This document shows, in pieces, positions 36,492 through 44,835 of a DNA stretch of 64,000 bases. Below the pieces are notes generated by a model. The model was not told the DNA's origin and made no database searches. It saw only the letters and a program-made list of their open reading frames with translations. The first letter of the stretch is position 1. Every line of letters starts with the position of its first letter. The position numbers and the translations under genes are program-made. The stretch is from an uncultured Bacteroidales bacterium (GTDB taxonomy: Bacteria > Bacteroidota > Bacteroidia > Bacteroidales > UBA932), in NCBI GenBank assembly GCA_944326265.1, contig CALVDE010000014.1:79351-143350 (forward strand), read 5' to 3'.

Positions 36492-37706
36492 ATGGAACTC
36501 AGTGAAATCAAAAACAGGTTCGGAATAATAGGCAACGACCCCAGACTCAACAGCGCCATCGATACTGCCGTGCAGATAGCCGGCACCAATCTGTCCGTAC
36601 TCATTACGGGAGAGAGCGGAGCCGGTAAAGAGGTGATCCCCAAGATAATCCATGCGTTCAGTCCGCGCAAGCACAACAACTACATAGCGATTAACTGCGG
36701 AGCCATCCCCGAAGGTACCATCGAATCGGAGCTTTTCGGACACGAGAAAGGCTCGTTCACAGGTGCCAACGAGGCGCGCAAGGGATATTTTGAGGTGGCT
36801 GACGGAGGCACTATTTTTCTGGACGAGGTGGGCGAGCTGCCCCTGTCCACGCAGGTGAGGCTTCTGAGGGTCCTGGAGACAGGAGAATTCATACGGGTGG
36901 GCTCGTCGAAGACTCAGAAGACGGATGTGCGCGTGATAGCGGCCTCCAATGTGGACTTCATGCATGCCATAAGGGCGGGCCGGTTCAGGGAAGATCTGTA
37001 TTACAGGCTCAATGCCGTGCCGATATACATACCTCCGCTGAGGGAGAGGAAGGGGGACATCCATCTGCTGTTCCTCAAGTTCGCCCTGGACTTCGCGGAC
37101 AAATACAAGATGCCGGCGGTGCGTCTGGACCCTGACGCAAGGGCACTGCTCGAGGCATACAGATGGCCCGGCAACGTGCGTCAGCTCAAGAACGTGGCCG
37201 AGCAGATATCGGTTCTCGAGAGGAACAGGCAGATTACTGCCGACTCTCTCCGCAAATATCTTCCTCCGGATGATTCAGGCTCCTTGCCCGTGCGCGGATG
37301 CGACAGCGGAACTGCCGGAAACATCGAGGACAGGGACATTATATTCAAGATGCTGTTCCAGCTCAGGGAAGAGGTCGATGAGCTCAGAAGCCTGATCGCA
37401 TCGGGTGACGTGCGGCACATAGAGATTCCTCAGCAGCCCGTCACTGCGCAGCATCATGCGCTTCCCGTCAAGCTGTCCGACATGCCGGATCTTTCCATCG
37501 TCGTTCCTGCGGCCGAGGTACAGTCCGTGCCGTCTCAGGCTGAAGATGCTCCGCGCACCATCCACGATGCCAACGACGACATGATCCGCAGGGCCCTTGA
37601 GAAACACGAGGGACGGCGGAAGGCGGCTGCGGCCGAGCTCGGCATATCCGAGAGAACATTGTACCGCAAGATTAAAGAATTGAAAATAAACGATACTGAC
37701 AAATGA
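36492..37706 (+). CDS. Sigma-54-dependent transcriptional activator without receiver domain
   Basis: This enhancer-binding AAA+ activator has 404 residues. The central domain starts almost at once: Walker A GESGAGKE (40-47), the sigma-54 contact loop as GSFTGA (87-92, canonical GAFTGA), and Walker B FLDEVGELP (109-117). A Fis-type HTH ends the protein (RRKAAAAELGISERTLYRKIKEL). There is no N-terminal sensor domain, so regulation must come from expression level or another protein. Its stop overlaps the lptE start as ATGA. The genes downstream serve lipopolysaccharide and protein export. Confidence 0.9.
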   Translation: MELSEIKNRFGIIGNDPRLNSAIDTAVQIAGTNLSVLITGESGAGKEVIPKIIHAFSPRKHNNYIAINCGAIPEGTIESELFGHEKGSFTGANEARKGYFEVADGGTIFLDEVGELPLSTQVRLLRVLETGEFIRVGSSKTQKTDVRVIAASNVDFMHAIRAGRFREDLYYRLNAVPIYIPPLRERKGDIHLLFLKFALDFADKYKMPAVRLDPDARALLEAYRWPGNVRQLKNVAEQISVLERNRQITADSLRKYLPPDDSGSLPVRGCDSGTAGNIEDRDIIFKMLFQLREEVDELRSLIASGDVRHIEIPQQPVTAQHHALPVKLSDMPDLSIVVPAAEVQSVPSQAEDAPRTIHDANDDMIRRALEKHEGRRKAAAAELGISERTLYRKIKELKINDTDK

Positions 37707-38209
37707 GAACAATACGAAACCTGGTGCTGTCGGCATTGGCCTGCCTGTCCGTGTCCGGATGCGGGATATACTCTTTCTCCGGAACCTCCATACAGCCTGA
37801 TGTCAAGACCATAGCCGTGGAATATTTCCAGAACAACGCCCTTAAGGTCAATCCTACCCTGGCCGCCAATCTCTCGGACGCGCTGATCGACCAGTACCGC
37901 CGTCTGACGAGCCTGGACATTCTGACGGAGAACGGTGACCTCAATGTCTCCGGAGAGATTACCGGATATGACACCCGTCCGATGGCCGTAACGGCAGACG
38001 AGGTGGCCTCCCAGAACCGTCTTACGGTGACAGTCAAGATATATTTTACGAACAGACTGCACCCCGAGGAGGATTTTGAGAAGTCATTCTCGGCATACGC
38101 GGACTATGACTCCAACCAGCTGCTGGACGCCGTGGAGGGCTCGCTCTGCGATGAGATAATCGATATCCTCGTGGAGGATATTTTCAATGCGACAGTGGCC
38201 AACTGGTAA
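37703..38209 (+). CDS. lptE: LptE-family LPS assembly lipoprotein
   Basis: This outer-membrane lipoprotein of 168 residues should plug LptD during lipopolysaccharide insertion. The lipobox is at Cys20 (SVSGC), followed by GIYSFSGTSIQPDVKTIAVEYFQNNA, the typical Bacteroidetes LptE opening. The mid-part NLSDALIDQYRRLTSLDI and the edge strand VSGEITGYD also match the family. It overlaps the activator gene by 4 bp and precedes a TPR-like gene and secG, an order often kept in Bacteroidales. Confidence 0.88.
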   Translation: MRTIRNLVLSALACLSVSGCGIYSFSGTSIQPDVKTIAVEYFQNNALKVNPTLAANLSDALIDQYRRLTSLDILTENGDLNVSGEITGYDTRPMAVTADEVASQNRLTVTVKIYFTNRLHPEEDFEKSFSAYADYDSNQLLDAVEGSLCDEIIDILVEDIFNATVANW

Positions 38210-38225
38210 TTGATGTCGGCATGGT

Positions 38226-38879
38226 ATGAAAACAGGAGAACTAAGAGACTGCCCCGTTCCGGATCTGGAGAGAATAATCGAGTCGTATCCGTGGTATGCG
38301 CTGGCCAGAAAGGAACTGTTCCTGAGGATGTCGGCCATGGGAGAGGAGTACCGCAGGGACACTCTGCGCCATGCCGTGCTGTATCTCTATCCGGACTATG
38401 CGGCATTCAGGAGGGGATATGTGCTCGCTTCCTCTGCTGCCGGCACTGAACCTCAGGATGCGGGCGAGGGGGAGTATGTCTGTGAGCTGGATCTTCTGGA
38501 GACCGGACCTTCGGCTGAGACCGCCGCAGAGCCTCAGGCGCGGATATCGGTGGAGCCTGAGCCTGCTCCGGAACCTGCGGCTGCGCCCGCTGTCAGAGTC
38601 GTGTACGTCGGAGGGGACTATTTCAATACGGATGATCTCAGGAACGTGCAGGGCGGGGACCTGTCTTCCCTGACCCAGGGTCATGCGGCTGCACTGCCCG
38701 GTACCGACAGCTCCGAGTTCCTGGACGAGACCTTTTATACCGAGACCCTGGCCCGGATTTATGCCGATCAGGAGTTATATGACAGGGCAAATGAGGTTTA
38801 TGAGAAACTTATTTTGCTATATCCAGAAAAAAGTACTTACTTTGCAGCCCTTAAAAACGATATAAAGAAACATTTATAG
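38226..38879 (+). CDS. Conserved protein with C-terminal TPR-like helix pair
   Basis: This predicted cytoplasmic protein of 217 residues has no signal peptide. The N-terminal 70 residues are helical (LERIIESYPWYALARKELFLRM). The middle is rich in Pro, Ala and Glu and probably disordered. The end (ETFYTETLARIYADQELYDRANEVYEKLILLYPEKSTYFAALKNDI) is a TPR-like repeat. It lies between lptE (16 bp) and secG (2 bp), so it is co-translated with envelope export genes. Its role is unknown. Confidence 0.75.
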   Translation: MKTGELRDCPVPDLERIIESYPWYALARKELFLRMSAMGEEYRRDTLRHAVLYLYPDYAAFRRGYVLASSAAGTEPQDAGEGEYVCELDLLETGPSAETAAEPQARISVEPEPAPEPAAAPAVRVVYVGGDYFNTDDLRNVQGGDLSSLTQGHAAALPGTDSSEFLDETFYTETLARIYADQELYDRANEVYEKLILLYPEKSTYFAALKNDIKKHL

Positions 38880-38881
38880 TT

Positions 38882-39265
38882 ATGTTCATAGCAATTTCTA
38901 TTCTGATAATCATCGCGAGCCTTCTGCTCACCTTTGTTGTGCTGATCCAGAATTCAAAGGGAGGCGGACTCGCAGCCAATTTTGCAGCCGGCAACCAGAC
39001 ATTCGGTGTCCGTCAGACAGCCGATTTCCTGGAGAAAGCCACATGGACACTGGCTATCATCATACTTGCTCTCTGCATACTCGCTACGGCTTTCACGCCT
39101 TCAAGAAAGCAGGGCAGCAACACCGTTCTCGAGAGACTTGAGCAGACCGGCACCAATACCGGTGCTCCCGAGTTCCCTACCGCAGTGCCTGAGAACGCAG
39201 TTCCCATGATGCCCGCCGGTACCCCTGATGCAGCTCAGGATCAGGCTCAGCCTGACGCTCAGTAA
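38882..39265 (+). CDS. secG: Preprotein translocase subunit SecG
   Basis: SecG is the small inner-membrane subunit of SecYEG. The protein has 127 residues with two transmembrane helices (about 2-22 and 54-74), the conserved loop LIQNSKGGGLAANFA between them, and a Pro/Gln/Ala-rich tail typical of the longer Bacteroidetes forms. It starts 2 bp after the previous gene and ends the operon; a terminator follows. Confidence 0.93.
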   Translation: MFIAISILIIIASLLLTFVVLIQNSKGGGLAANFAAGNQTFGVRQTADFLEKATWTLAIIILALCILATAFTPSRKQGSNTVLERLEQTGTNTGAPEFPTAVPENAVPMMPAGTPDAAQDQAQPDAQ

Positions 39266-39286
39266 TCACTGCCGGATATTGGAAAT

Positions 39287-39331
39287 AAAAACCCGGAGCT
39301 GTACGTCATGTACGGCCCCGGGAAAAATTAT
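39287..39331. terminator. Bidirectional terminator between secG and the PspC gene
   Basis: The stem pairs CCCGG with CCGGG and GTAC with GTAC across GTCAT. A-rich sequence lies on both sides (AAAAA before, AAAAAT after), so it can serve the two converging transcripts. Confidence 0.65.
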
Positions 39332-39342
39332 GTAGAAAAAAA

Positions 39343-40860
39343 TCAGTTCATTTCATCGATTATCTTCAGCAACCGGTTGGAGCAGTAGTCGAAGCTGCCG
39401 TCGAATTCATGGTGCACAGGCTCGCGGACGATGACCTGTGTATTTCTGTTTACAAAAACATTGATTTCCCTGCGGATGTCTGTAATCATGACATCTGACG
39501 CGAAGATTATCGGCTCTATCCTGAGGGTCCTGCTTTCCGCGTCGAACGTCCAGAAAGTCTCTTTCTTTTTCCCTGTCATGTCCTCCAGGCTCATGCCCTC
39601 TGTCACATATTCGGCGTATGAGTGGATGTATCCGGCAGAATCATTGACAGCCCCGATATACAGGCTGGGGTATGCCACAAGGCATGGCTCTGAGCCGTTG
39701 TTTCCCAAGTAGAGCAGATCGTAGCTGTTGCGGTCGGCATCGATGAGCACGTCGTAATCCTTCCATTGCGGACTTCCGGCAAATTCCAGATACAGTGTGT
39801 CCAGTACAGGCAGATGGCTTTCTCTTATCGTGCGGTCCATGCTGCGGATGGTCGACAGGCTTCCGAGCGAGAGACCGGTAAGTCCCAGCACGGCCACTAT
39901 CCAGATGATGAAGATTATGAGGCCGGGCCTCCATTTCGGGGACTTGAGTCTGAACAGCAAAAGGATGCCGGCATACAGCATTCCGATGAACGGCAGGATT
40001 GCGGTGATGCAGGCCAGGATTGTTATCAGCACCGATACCCATGCCGGAGTGTCGGTAATCACGGAGAGGAACCACGATGCTCCGAATGCGTGCAGTCCGT
40101 CCCAGATGCCGATGCCGAATGCTGTCAGGAGCATGGCGGCGCATCCGGCCATGCCGGTGATGAAGAGAATGGCACCGAAGATGATGCCCATGCACCTTCC
40201 CAGGGCTTTCCAGAACCCTCCTGTGCTCCTTACGCCTTCCTTTACGCCTCTGCTCACCTTCCTGCTGACATCCTTGGCCTCTTTTCCTACGGCATTCTGT
40301 ATATTTTTCAATGATACGGAGCCGCCTTTCATATTGTATCTCTGCTCTACGGTGCGGGCTTCTGGCATAGCAATCCACAGCACGACGTATGCGAACATAC
40401 CCAGTACGGACATGCCCCATCCCCAGTCCGCGAATATCTCCAGCCAGAAAAAGAAGAATACCCAGACAGCGAAGGCGATGCGGAATATCAGGGGATCTAC
40501 GGAAAAATAGGCTCCGAGACCTCCGCATACGCCTCCCAGGATTTTGTTGTCCGGGTCGCGGTACACTCTTTTTTTCGTCGTCCTTTGCTCCTCCTCGCTC
40601 TCTCCGTCGAAATCCTCGGGCCGTCCCAGGATGCCGATGATTTCCTGAACGGTCTCCGGCGGCACTACTTTGTCCCGGTATCCTCTTTCGGACAGGAGCT
40701 CCGTTATCCTGGACTCTATCTCGGAGAGAATCTCCCCGCAATTGGGGCTGCTCTCATAATGTATCTGCAGCCGCTCCAGATAGTCCTGCATCAGCTCGTG
40801 CGCGTCCTGCTCCAGGGTGAACGCTATATTGCTTATGCTTACTTTTACAACTTTCTGCAT
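39343..40860 (-). CDS. PspC-domain multi-pass membrane protein
   Basis: This inner-membrane protein of 505 residues has a short N-terminal region resembling that of the gene at 41241 (VSISNIAFTLEQDAHELMQDYLERL). A PspC domain with two helices follows at about 97-168 (YRDPDNKILGGVCGGLGAYF). Three more hydrophobic stretches lie near 220-340, and a soluble C-terminal domain of about 150 residues is probably periplasmic. PspC proteins are tied to phage-shock and membrane stress. It is last in the PspC-PadR-PspC operon. Confidence 0.82.
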   Translation of the reverse strand: MQKVVKVSISNIAFTLEQDAHELMQDYLERLQIHYESSPNCGEILSEIESRITELLSERGYRDKVVPPETVQEIIGILGRPEDFDGESEEEQRTTKKRVYRDPDNKILGGVCGGLGAYFSVDPLIFRIAFAVWVFFFFWLEIFADWGWGMSVLGMFAYVVLWIAMPEARTVEQRYNMKGGSVSLKNIQNAVGKEAKDVSRKVSRGVKEGVRSTGGFWKALGRCMGIIFGAILFITGMAGCAAMLLTAFGIGIWDGLHAFGASWFLSVITDTPAWVSVLITILACITAILPFIGMLYAGILLLFRLKSPKWRPGLIIFIIWIVAVLGLTGLSLGSLSTIRSMDRTIRESHLPVLDTLYLEFAGSPQWKDYDVLIDADRNSYDLLYLGNNGSEPCLVAYPSLYIGAVNDSAGYIHSYAEYVTEGMSLEDMTGKKKETFWTFDAESRTLRIEPIIFASDVMITDIRREINVFVNRNTQVIVREPVHHEFDGSFDYCSNRLLKIIDEMN

Positions 40861-40890
40861 TTTTATATTTTTTAAAAAATTTTAAAACAG

Positions 40891-41229
40891 TTATTTTTCT
40901 CTTAAAAGACGGATTGTCTCGACGAGTTCCTGCCAGGCGGAGTCCATCTCGGCCAGGGCCCTGCGTCCCTTGTCGGTTATCTGATAGTACTTGCGGGGCG
41001 GACCCTGAGGAGACTCTTCCCAGCGGTATGTGAGCAGTCCCTGGTTCTTCTGGCGGATCAGCAGGGGATAGATGGTGCCCTCGACCACAATCATACGGGC
41101 ATCCTTGAGTTCGGAGAGGATGGACGATGCATAGGAGTCTTTCTTGCTGAGAATGCTGAGAATGCAGTATTCCAGGACTCCACGCCGCATCTGGGTCTTT
41201 ACGTTCTCGACGTTGTTCATTACTTCCAT
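40891..41229 (-). CDS. PadR-family transcriptional regulator
   Basis: This winged-helix repressor has 112 residues with the PadR core RRGVLEYCILSILSKKDSYASSILSEL, then VEGTIYPLLIRQKNQGLLTYRWEESPQGPPRKYYQITDKG. Start 41229 is supported by an AGGAGG sequence 7 bp before it, one of few strong Shine-Dalgarno sites in the window. It lies between the two PspC genes and probably represses its own operon. The effector is unknown, and membrane or phenolic stress would be guesses. Confidence 0.9.
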   Translation of the reverse strand: MEVMNNVENVKTQMRRGVLEYCILSILSKKDSYASSILSELKDARMIVVEGTIYPLLIRQKNQGLLTYRWEESPQGPPRKYYQITDKGRRALAEMDSAWQELVETIRLLREK

Positions 41230-41240
41230 GGCTGTGCCTC

Positions 41241-41846
41241 CTAATGGTTATCGGTGTTGTAGAATCTGCGCATATTCTCGGCCGTGACCGGGATACCGTG
41301 CATCCGGCATTTCTCCGCGCTGGTGCGGGCCGCCGGGACGGCGATCCAGAGGATGATGTAGATCCAGCCTCCGAAAGACCCGAAGAGAAAGAGGATTACG
41401 AAGAGAATACGGATGACCAGTACATCCACGTCAAAGTAGCAGGCCAGACCTGAAGCCACGCCGCCTATGACGTTGTGGTCCTTGTCACGGTAGAGTTTCT
41501 TTACCGGGCGGCTCTCGCGGCCTGAGTGCCAGTATTCGCCTGAGTCTGCGGTGCTGCCGGCGCAGTTGTAGCCCTGGCCTCCCGGGATGTCAGATCCGTC
41601 AGGCATCCCGAGCTGGGAGATGACCCGCTCTACGAGGCAGATGTCCACCACTTCCTGGCGGGATGAGAGGGATTCGGAGAAGATCTCCGCGATACGCATT
41701 TCCAGATCGTCCATGACTTCTTTGGTCTGGTATCCCATGCCGGTCTTGGAGCGGAATGCGTTGAGATAGGAGCTGAGACGGTCGAAGGCATCCTCGTCGA
41801 TGACGAAGCTGCGGCCTCCGATTCCTACGTTGAGTACTTGTTTCAT
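41241..41846 (-). CDS. PspC-domain membrane protein
   Basis: This protein of 201 residues has a soluble N-terminal region of about 95 residues (GGRSFVIDEDAFDRLSSYLNAF, then MRIAEIFSESLSSRQEVVDICLVERVISQLG), which resembles the N-terminus of the larger PspC protein downstream. A C-terminal PspC domain follows (YRDKDHNVIGGVASGLACYFDVD, then WIYIILWIAVPAARTS). It is first in the PspC-PadR-PspC operon. A membrane-stress role is inferred from the domain. Confidence 0.85.
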   Translation of the reverse strand: MKQVLNVGIGGRSFVIDEDAFDRLSSYLNAFRSKTGMGYQTKEVMDDLEMRIAEIFSESLSSRQEVVDICLVERVISQLGMPDGSDIPGGQGYNCAGSTADSGEYWHSGRESRPVKKLYRDKDHNVIGGVASGLACYFDVDVLVIRILFVILFLFGSFGGWIYIILWIAVPAARTSAEKCRMHGIPVTAENMRRFYNTDNH

Positions 41847-41883
41847 GACTTTACTATTGTGTTGTTAGAATTATTCTGCACTG

Positions 41884-41891
41884 CAAATATA
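41884..41891 (-). promoter_or_regulatory. -7 element of the PspC-PadR operon
   Basis: On the minus strand the sequence is TATATTTG, matching TAnnTTTG, 38 bp before the start at 41846. No TTG lies at the optimal -33 distance; a TTTG lies 26 bp away. Confidence 0.45.
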
Positions 41892-41964
41892 TGTAAAAAA
41901 TTTATTACCTTGTATCACAAAGTACATAAAGTATAAAAATTCTTTGTGCCGTATATGTGCGCTC

Positions 41965-43404
41965 CTATCGGAAGAGATCTTCCATTGTTATGATACTCTG
42001 GATCTTTCCGGCGTATTCATTGTCCCGTAGACCGTACGTTGTGATGAATGTCTGGTGAATGGCCTTTTTAGGGTGGACAACATCGAGGAATGTCTGAAGG
42101 CGGTCTCTCAACTTACGGTCGTAGTCTTTTGTGATAGTATATTCGGATAGACTGAACTTGACTTCGCACAGGTTAATGATCCTGTCGGCCCGGTCTATCA
42201 GCATGTCAATCTGTGTGCCGTCGTGTGTCTCATCTCCTTTGAATGTCCAGGAATATGTTTCCGTGTGTACTCCGGATATTCCAAGTGCCGATTTGATCTG
42301 ACGGATATGTGCGAAACAGACATTTTCAAAGGCAAGACCTCTCCAGGCGTTGATGCCCGGGGAAAACTGACTGTTTTCCCAGAATGCTTCATCATTGGTC
42401 TTGTGACCGTCTATGAATTTGAGATAAAACAGGCAGAAAGGGTCTGTCAGTCTGTACCGCAGGTCTCTTGAGCGTCCGGAAAAGTCCTGGAACACGGATA
42501 TGAAACCGTTCTCTCTCAGGATTCTGAGTATTTTAGTGAGACCTCCGCCCGATGACGGGGCCTTTGCCGCTATTTCCTCCCGGGTATAACCGTTGCTGGA
42601 GGTTGAGAGGAACCGTACGATGTGCTTGTAGTCTTCCGGATTTACAAACAGTGAGTTGAACAGCCTGTCAAACTCATTTGATAATTCAGAGCCGTGTCTG
42701 AATAAAAGATAATCCACATTCTGAGCCAGGCTCCGTTCCTTTGTCAAGGAGTTCAGGTAATAAGGGATGCCCCCGAATATCATCCAGCTTTGTACGATGT
42801 CGTACCGGTCCATTCTGACCTGATTGAGTCGAAACAGTTTTTCAGTCTCTGCCAATGTCATCGGAGACAGGCAAATCTGCTTGGTGAGACGTCCGTAAAG
42901 ACCTCCTGTATTGTTTATCAGATTGTCGTTGATCCATGAGGTGGCGGAGCCGCATATAATCAGCATAAGATTGTCCCGTCCGGCACCCCATCCGTTCCAG
43001 AAATGTTCCAAGGCGGTTATAAAGCCTGAGCGATGAGTATCCATCCACGGTACTTCGTCCAGGAAAACAATCTGTCTGGTTTCTTTTCCCTTGCTTTCCA
43101 GCAATTCAATCAGCAGATCGAATGCTTCCATCCAGCTGGAAGGAGCAGTGGTGTTGCCTGAACCGTAACGCGCCAGTGACAATGTGAAGTTGCGTAATTG
43201 TTCTGACAGCAGTTTCTTGCCGTTCAGCTCAAAAGGCGAAAGTCCTGTGTGGTAGAATGCGAATCTGTCCTTGAACATTTCTCTTATCAGGAAAGTCTTC
43301 CCGATCCGTCGTCTTCCATAGATGGCGATAAATTCACTTTTGCCACTGTGGTACAGGTCGTTAAGAGTTGCCTGCTCAATATCTCTTCCTATTATTTCCG
43401 TCAT
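41965..43404 (-). CDS. Archaeal-type AAA ATPase with DUF234 nuclease-like C-terminus
   Basis: This STAND-like/archaeal ATPase-family protein has 479 residues. The P-loop is GRRRIGKT (30-37), Walker B is IVFLDEVPWMD near 113-122, and a sensor-like LIICGSATSW is near 150. A winged-helix-like region follows near 270-310 (YTREEIAAKAPSSGGGLTKILRILRENGF). The C-terminal domain has a PD-(D/E)XK pattern with Asp400 and E414-V-K416 (IDMLIDRADRIINLCEVK). Such genes are numerous in Bacteroidetes and unassigned; a link to mobile DNA or defence has been suggested for related families. Two tandem palindromic promoters precede it. Confidence 0.8.
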   Translation of the reverse strand: MTEIIGRDIEQATLNDLYHSGKSEFIAIYGRRRIGKTFLIREMFKDRFAFYHTGLSPFELNGKKLLSEQLRNFTLSLARYGSGNTTAPSSWMEAFDLLIELLESKGKETRQIVFLDEVPWMDTHRSGFITALEHFWNGWGAGRDNLMLIICGSATSWINDNLINNTGGLYGRLTKQICLSPMTLAETEKLFRLNQVRMDRYDIVQSWMIFGGIPYYLNSLTKERSLAQNVDYLLFRHGSELSNEFDRLFNSLFVNPEDYKHIVRFLSTSSNGYTREEIAAKAPSSGGGLTKILRILRENGFISVFQDFSGRSRDLRYRLTDPFCLFYLKFIDGHKTNDEAFWENSQFSPGINAWRGLAFENVCFAHIRQIKSALGISGVHTETYSWTFKGDETHDGTQIDMLIDRADRIINLCEVKFSLSEYTITKDYDRKLRDRLQTFLDVVHPKKAIHQTFITTYGLRDNEYAGKIQSIITMEDLFR

Positions 43405-43415
43405 AATATCAGATT

Positions 43416-43459
43416 AAGCTTGCCAAAAGTAGTTAAAAAAGTTGGTTTTGGCAAGAGTT
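43416..43459 (-). promoter_or_regulatory. Palindromic promoter-operator, gene-proximal copy
   Basis: This 44-bp unit contains the inverted repeat CTTGCCAAAA / TTTTGGCAAG (43419-43428 and 43446-43455). Read on the minus strand, the left arm gives TTG (43454-43452), then exactly 20 bp, then TACTTTTG (43431-43424), a full Bacteroidetes promoter. A repressor on the palindrome would cover both elements. An identical copy lies 53 bp upstream. Confidence 0.7.
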
Positions 43460-43468
43460 TGCATATCA

Positions 43469-43512
43469 AAGCTTGCCAAAAGTAGTTAAAAAAGTTGGTT
43501 TTGGCAAGAGTT
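43469..43512 (-). promoter_or_regulatory. Palindromic promoter-operator, distal identical copy
   Basis: This has all 44 bases of the proximal copy, with TTG at 43507-43505 and TACTTTTG at 43484-43477. The spacer between copies (43460-43468) is 9 bp. The unit begins 14 bp before the stop codon of the neighbouring upstream gene. Confidence 0.7.
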
Positions 43513-43526
43513 CGTGTGGAAGGACC

Positions 43527-44198
43527 TCAGTGCTGGAGGCGGTTGAAGAGAATGCCGACGTATAGCCTGAGACCGCTGGAGAAATCGTTCTGGCGGCAGG
43601 AGACATTGAGGAGCCAGTCGGCCTTGACTACCAGGCTGAGTTTCGGGGTCAGGGATACCTCCATGCCGGCGAAAGGGGCTAAGGCCATGAATGCGTATCT
43701 GTGCATGGCCGCCTGAGGCTCGGTGACGAAGTCATCCGTAGAACCTTCGGCTATGATGTGGTTTTTCACTCCGCCACCTCCTATCAGGCAGCCTATGAAT
43801 GGATGTACGCGGCCCTTGCTGCGGTGGATGTAATCTACGAGCAGTCCGCCCCATCCGGTGTGCGAGTAGGACGGGGAGGGCCGGTAGGAGACATTGGAGC
43901 TGTGACCCTCGGCCCCGATGCGGAGCATGTCGGTGGGAGTGCCGAAGGCGAACTTGACGTGACCGCCGATGCCGGTGGCCCCGCCTTTGATCTGCATTGT
44001 CCCCAGGTGAATGGCGGCTGTGGAATATATGTCGAACGGATGGCTTTGGATGTAGCCGCTGTGCAGCATCATGCCTCCCGTGTAGCCCCGGAAACGGAAT
44101 GTGGAACTGTCGGCCTTATCGGATGCCAGAGTATTTAAAGGTATGATTGAAAGTATGGCCGCCATGACGGCAGCGGTCAGCAGTGCTCTCATCTTCAT
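43527..44198 (-). CDS. Outer-membrane beta-barrel-like protein
   Basis: This exported protein of 223 residues has a signal peptide ending LNTLASDK near 27. The Gly/aromatic strand pattern (FRFRGYTGGMMLHSGYI, GWGGLLVDYIHRSKGRVHPFIGC, LAPFAGMEVSLTPKLSLVVKADWLL) fits a porin-like barrel ending LYVGILFNRLQH. It has a loose likeness in layout to the protein at 62460. It starts 31 bp after the LuxR-type gene and may belong to the hemerythrin-LuxR transcript. Its function is unknown. Confidence 0.65.
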   Translation of the reverse strand: MKMRALLTAAVMAAILSIIPLNTLASDKADSSTFRFRGYTGGMMLHSGYIQSHPFDIYSTAAIHLGTMQIKGGATGIGGHVKFAFGTPTDMLRIGAEGHSSNVSYRPSPSYSHTGWGGLLVDYIHRSKGRVHPFIGCLIGGGGVKNHIIAEGSTDDFVTEPQAAMHRYAFMALAPFAGMEVSLTPKLSLVVKADWLLNVSCRQNDFSSGLRLYVGILFNRLQH

Positions 44199-44229
44199 GC
44201 GGAATTTGCCGCGAAGATAGCAAAATTTC

Positions 44230-44835
44230 CTATTCCATCGTGGCCGGATCGATAAGGTTGTTCAGGAGGGCGTAGACCGTCAGGCCGGCGACAGTCTTGA
44301 TGCCGGTCTTGCGTGTGATGTTCTTGCGGTGGGTGATGACGGTGTATATCGAGATGTGGAAGCGGTCGGCTATCTCCTTGTTCAGCATTCCCCTGGCCAC
44401 GCAGACCAGAATCTCTTTCTCGCGGGCGGACAGTTCCTCGCGGTTGTCAGTCCGGGGGCTGCCAGAGGAATGGGCCAGGGAATTCCGGAGCTTGCTGATG
44501 ACGGCCGCGGGGCTATCGTATATGCTGATGGTCTCGTCGTAGTTCTTCATAGCCTCGTCATCCGGCAGGACAGTGGGCGCGGCTACCACGGCGGCATCGG
44601 TCAGATCCGATATGCGGCTGCGTCCCAGCGGTCTGGAGGCATAGTCGAAGATGACCGGGTCCACTATGACGATGTCGGCCATGCTGTCCCGTACCGTGGC
44701 CTCGTTCTCGCGCGATAGATCGGTCAGGACTGTCTCGATGGCGAATCCCCCATGCTCTTCCAGGATACCGGCAATGCCTCGGGCCATGATGTGCGAGGGG
44801 GTGATGAGCAATATTTTCTTCTTTGTTACTGACAT
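44230..44835 (-). CDS. LuxR/NarL-type regulator with degenerate receiver
   Basis: This protein of 201 residues has an N-terminal receiver-like domain (KKKILLITPSHIMARGIAGIL, then ADIVIVDPVIFDY) that lacks the usual acidic pocket, so phosphorylation is doubtful. The C-terminal LuxR HTH is standard (LSAREKEILVCVARGMLNKEIADRFHISIYTVITHRKNITRKTGI). Its start overlaps the end of the hemerythrin gene by 10 bp. The pairing suggests a response to iron-centre or redox damage sensed elsewhere; this is inference. Confidence 0.85.
   Translation of the reverse strand: MSVTKKKILLITPSHIMARGIAGILEEHGGFAIETVLTDLSRENEATVRDSMADIVIVDPVIFDYASRPLGRSRISDLTDAAVVAAPTVLPDDEAMKNYDETISIYDSPAAVISKLRNSLAHSSGSPRTDNREELSAREKEILVCVARGMLNKEIADRFHISIYTVITHRKNITRKTGIKTVAGLTVYALLNNLIDPATME

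Noticed and set aside
43449..43463. A sigma-54 promoter (GG/GC) in the palindromic repeats
   Set aside because: The GG to GC spacing is 9 rather than 10 bp, and the sequence is better explained by the TTG-N20-TACTTTTG promoter on the other strand.
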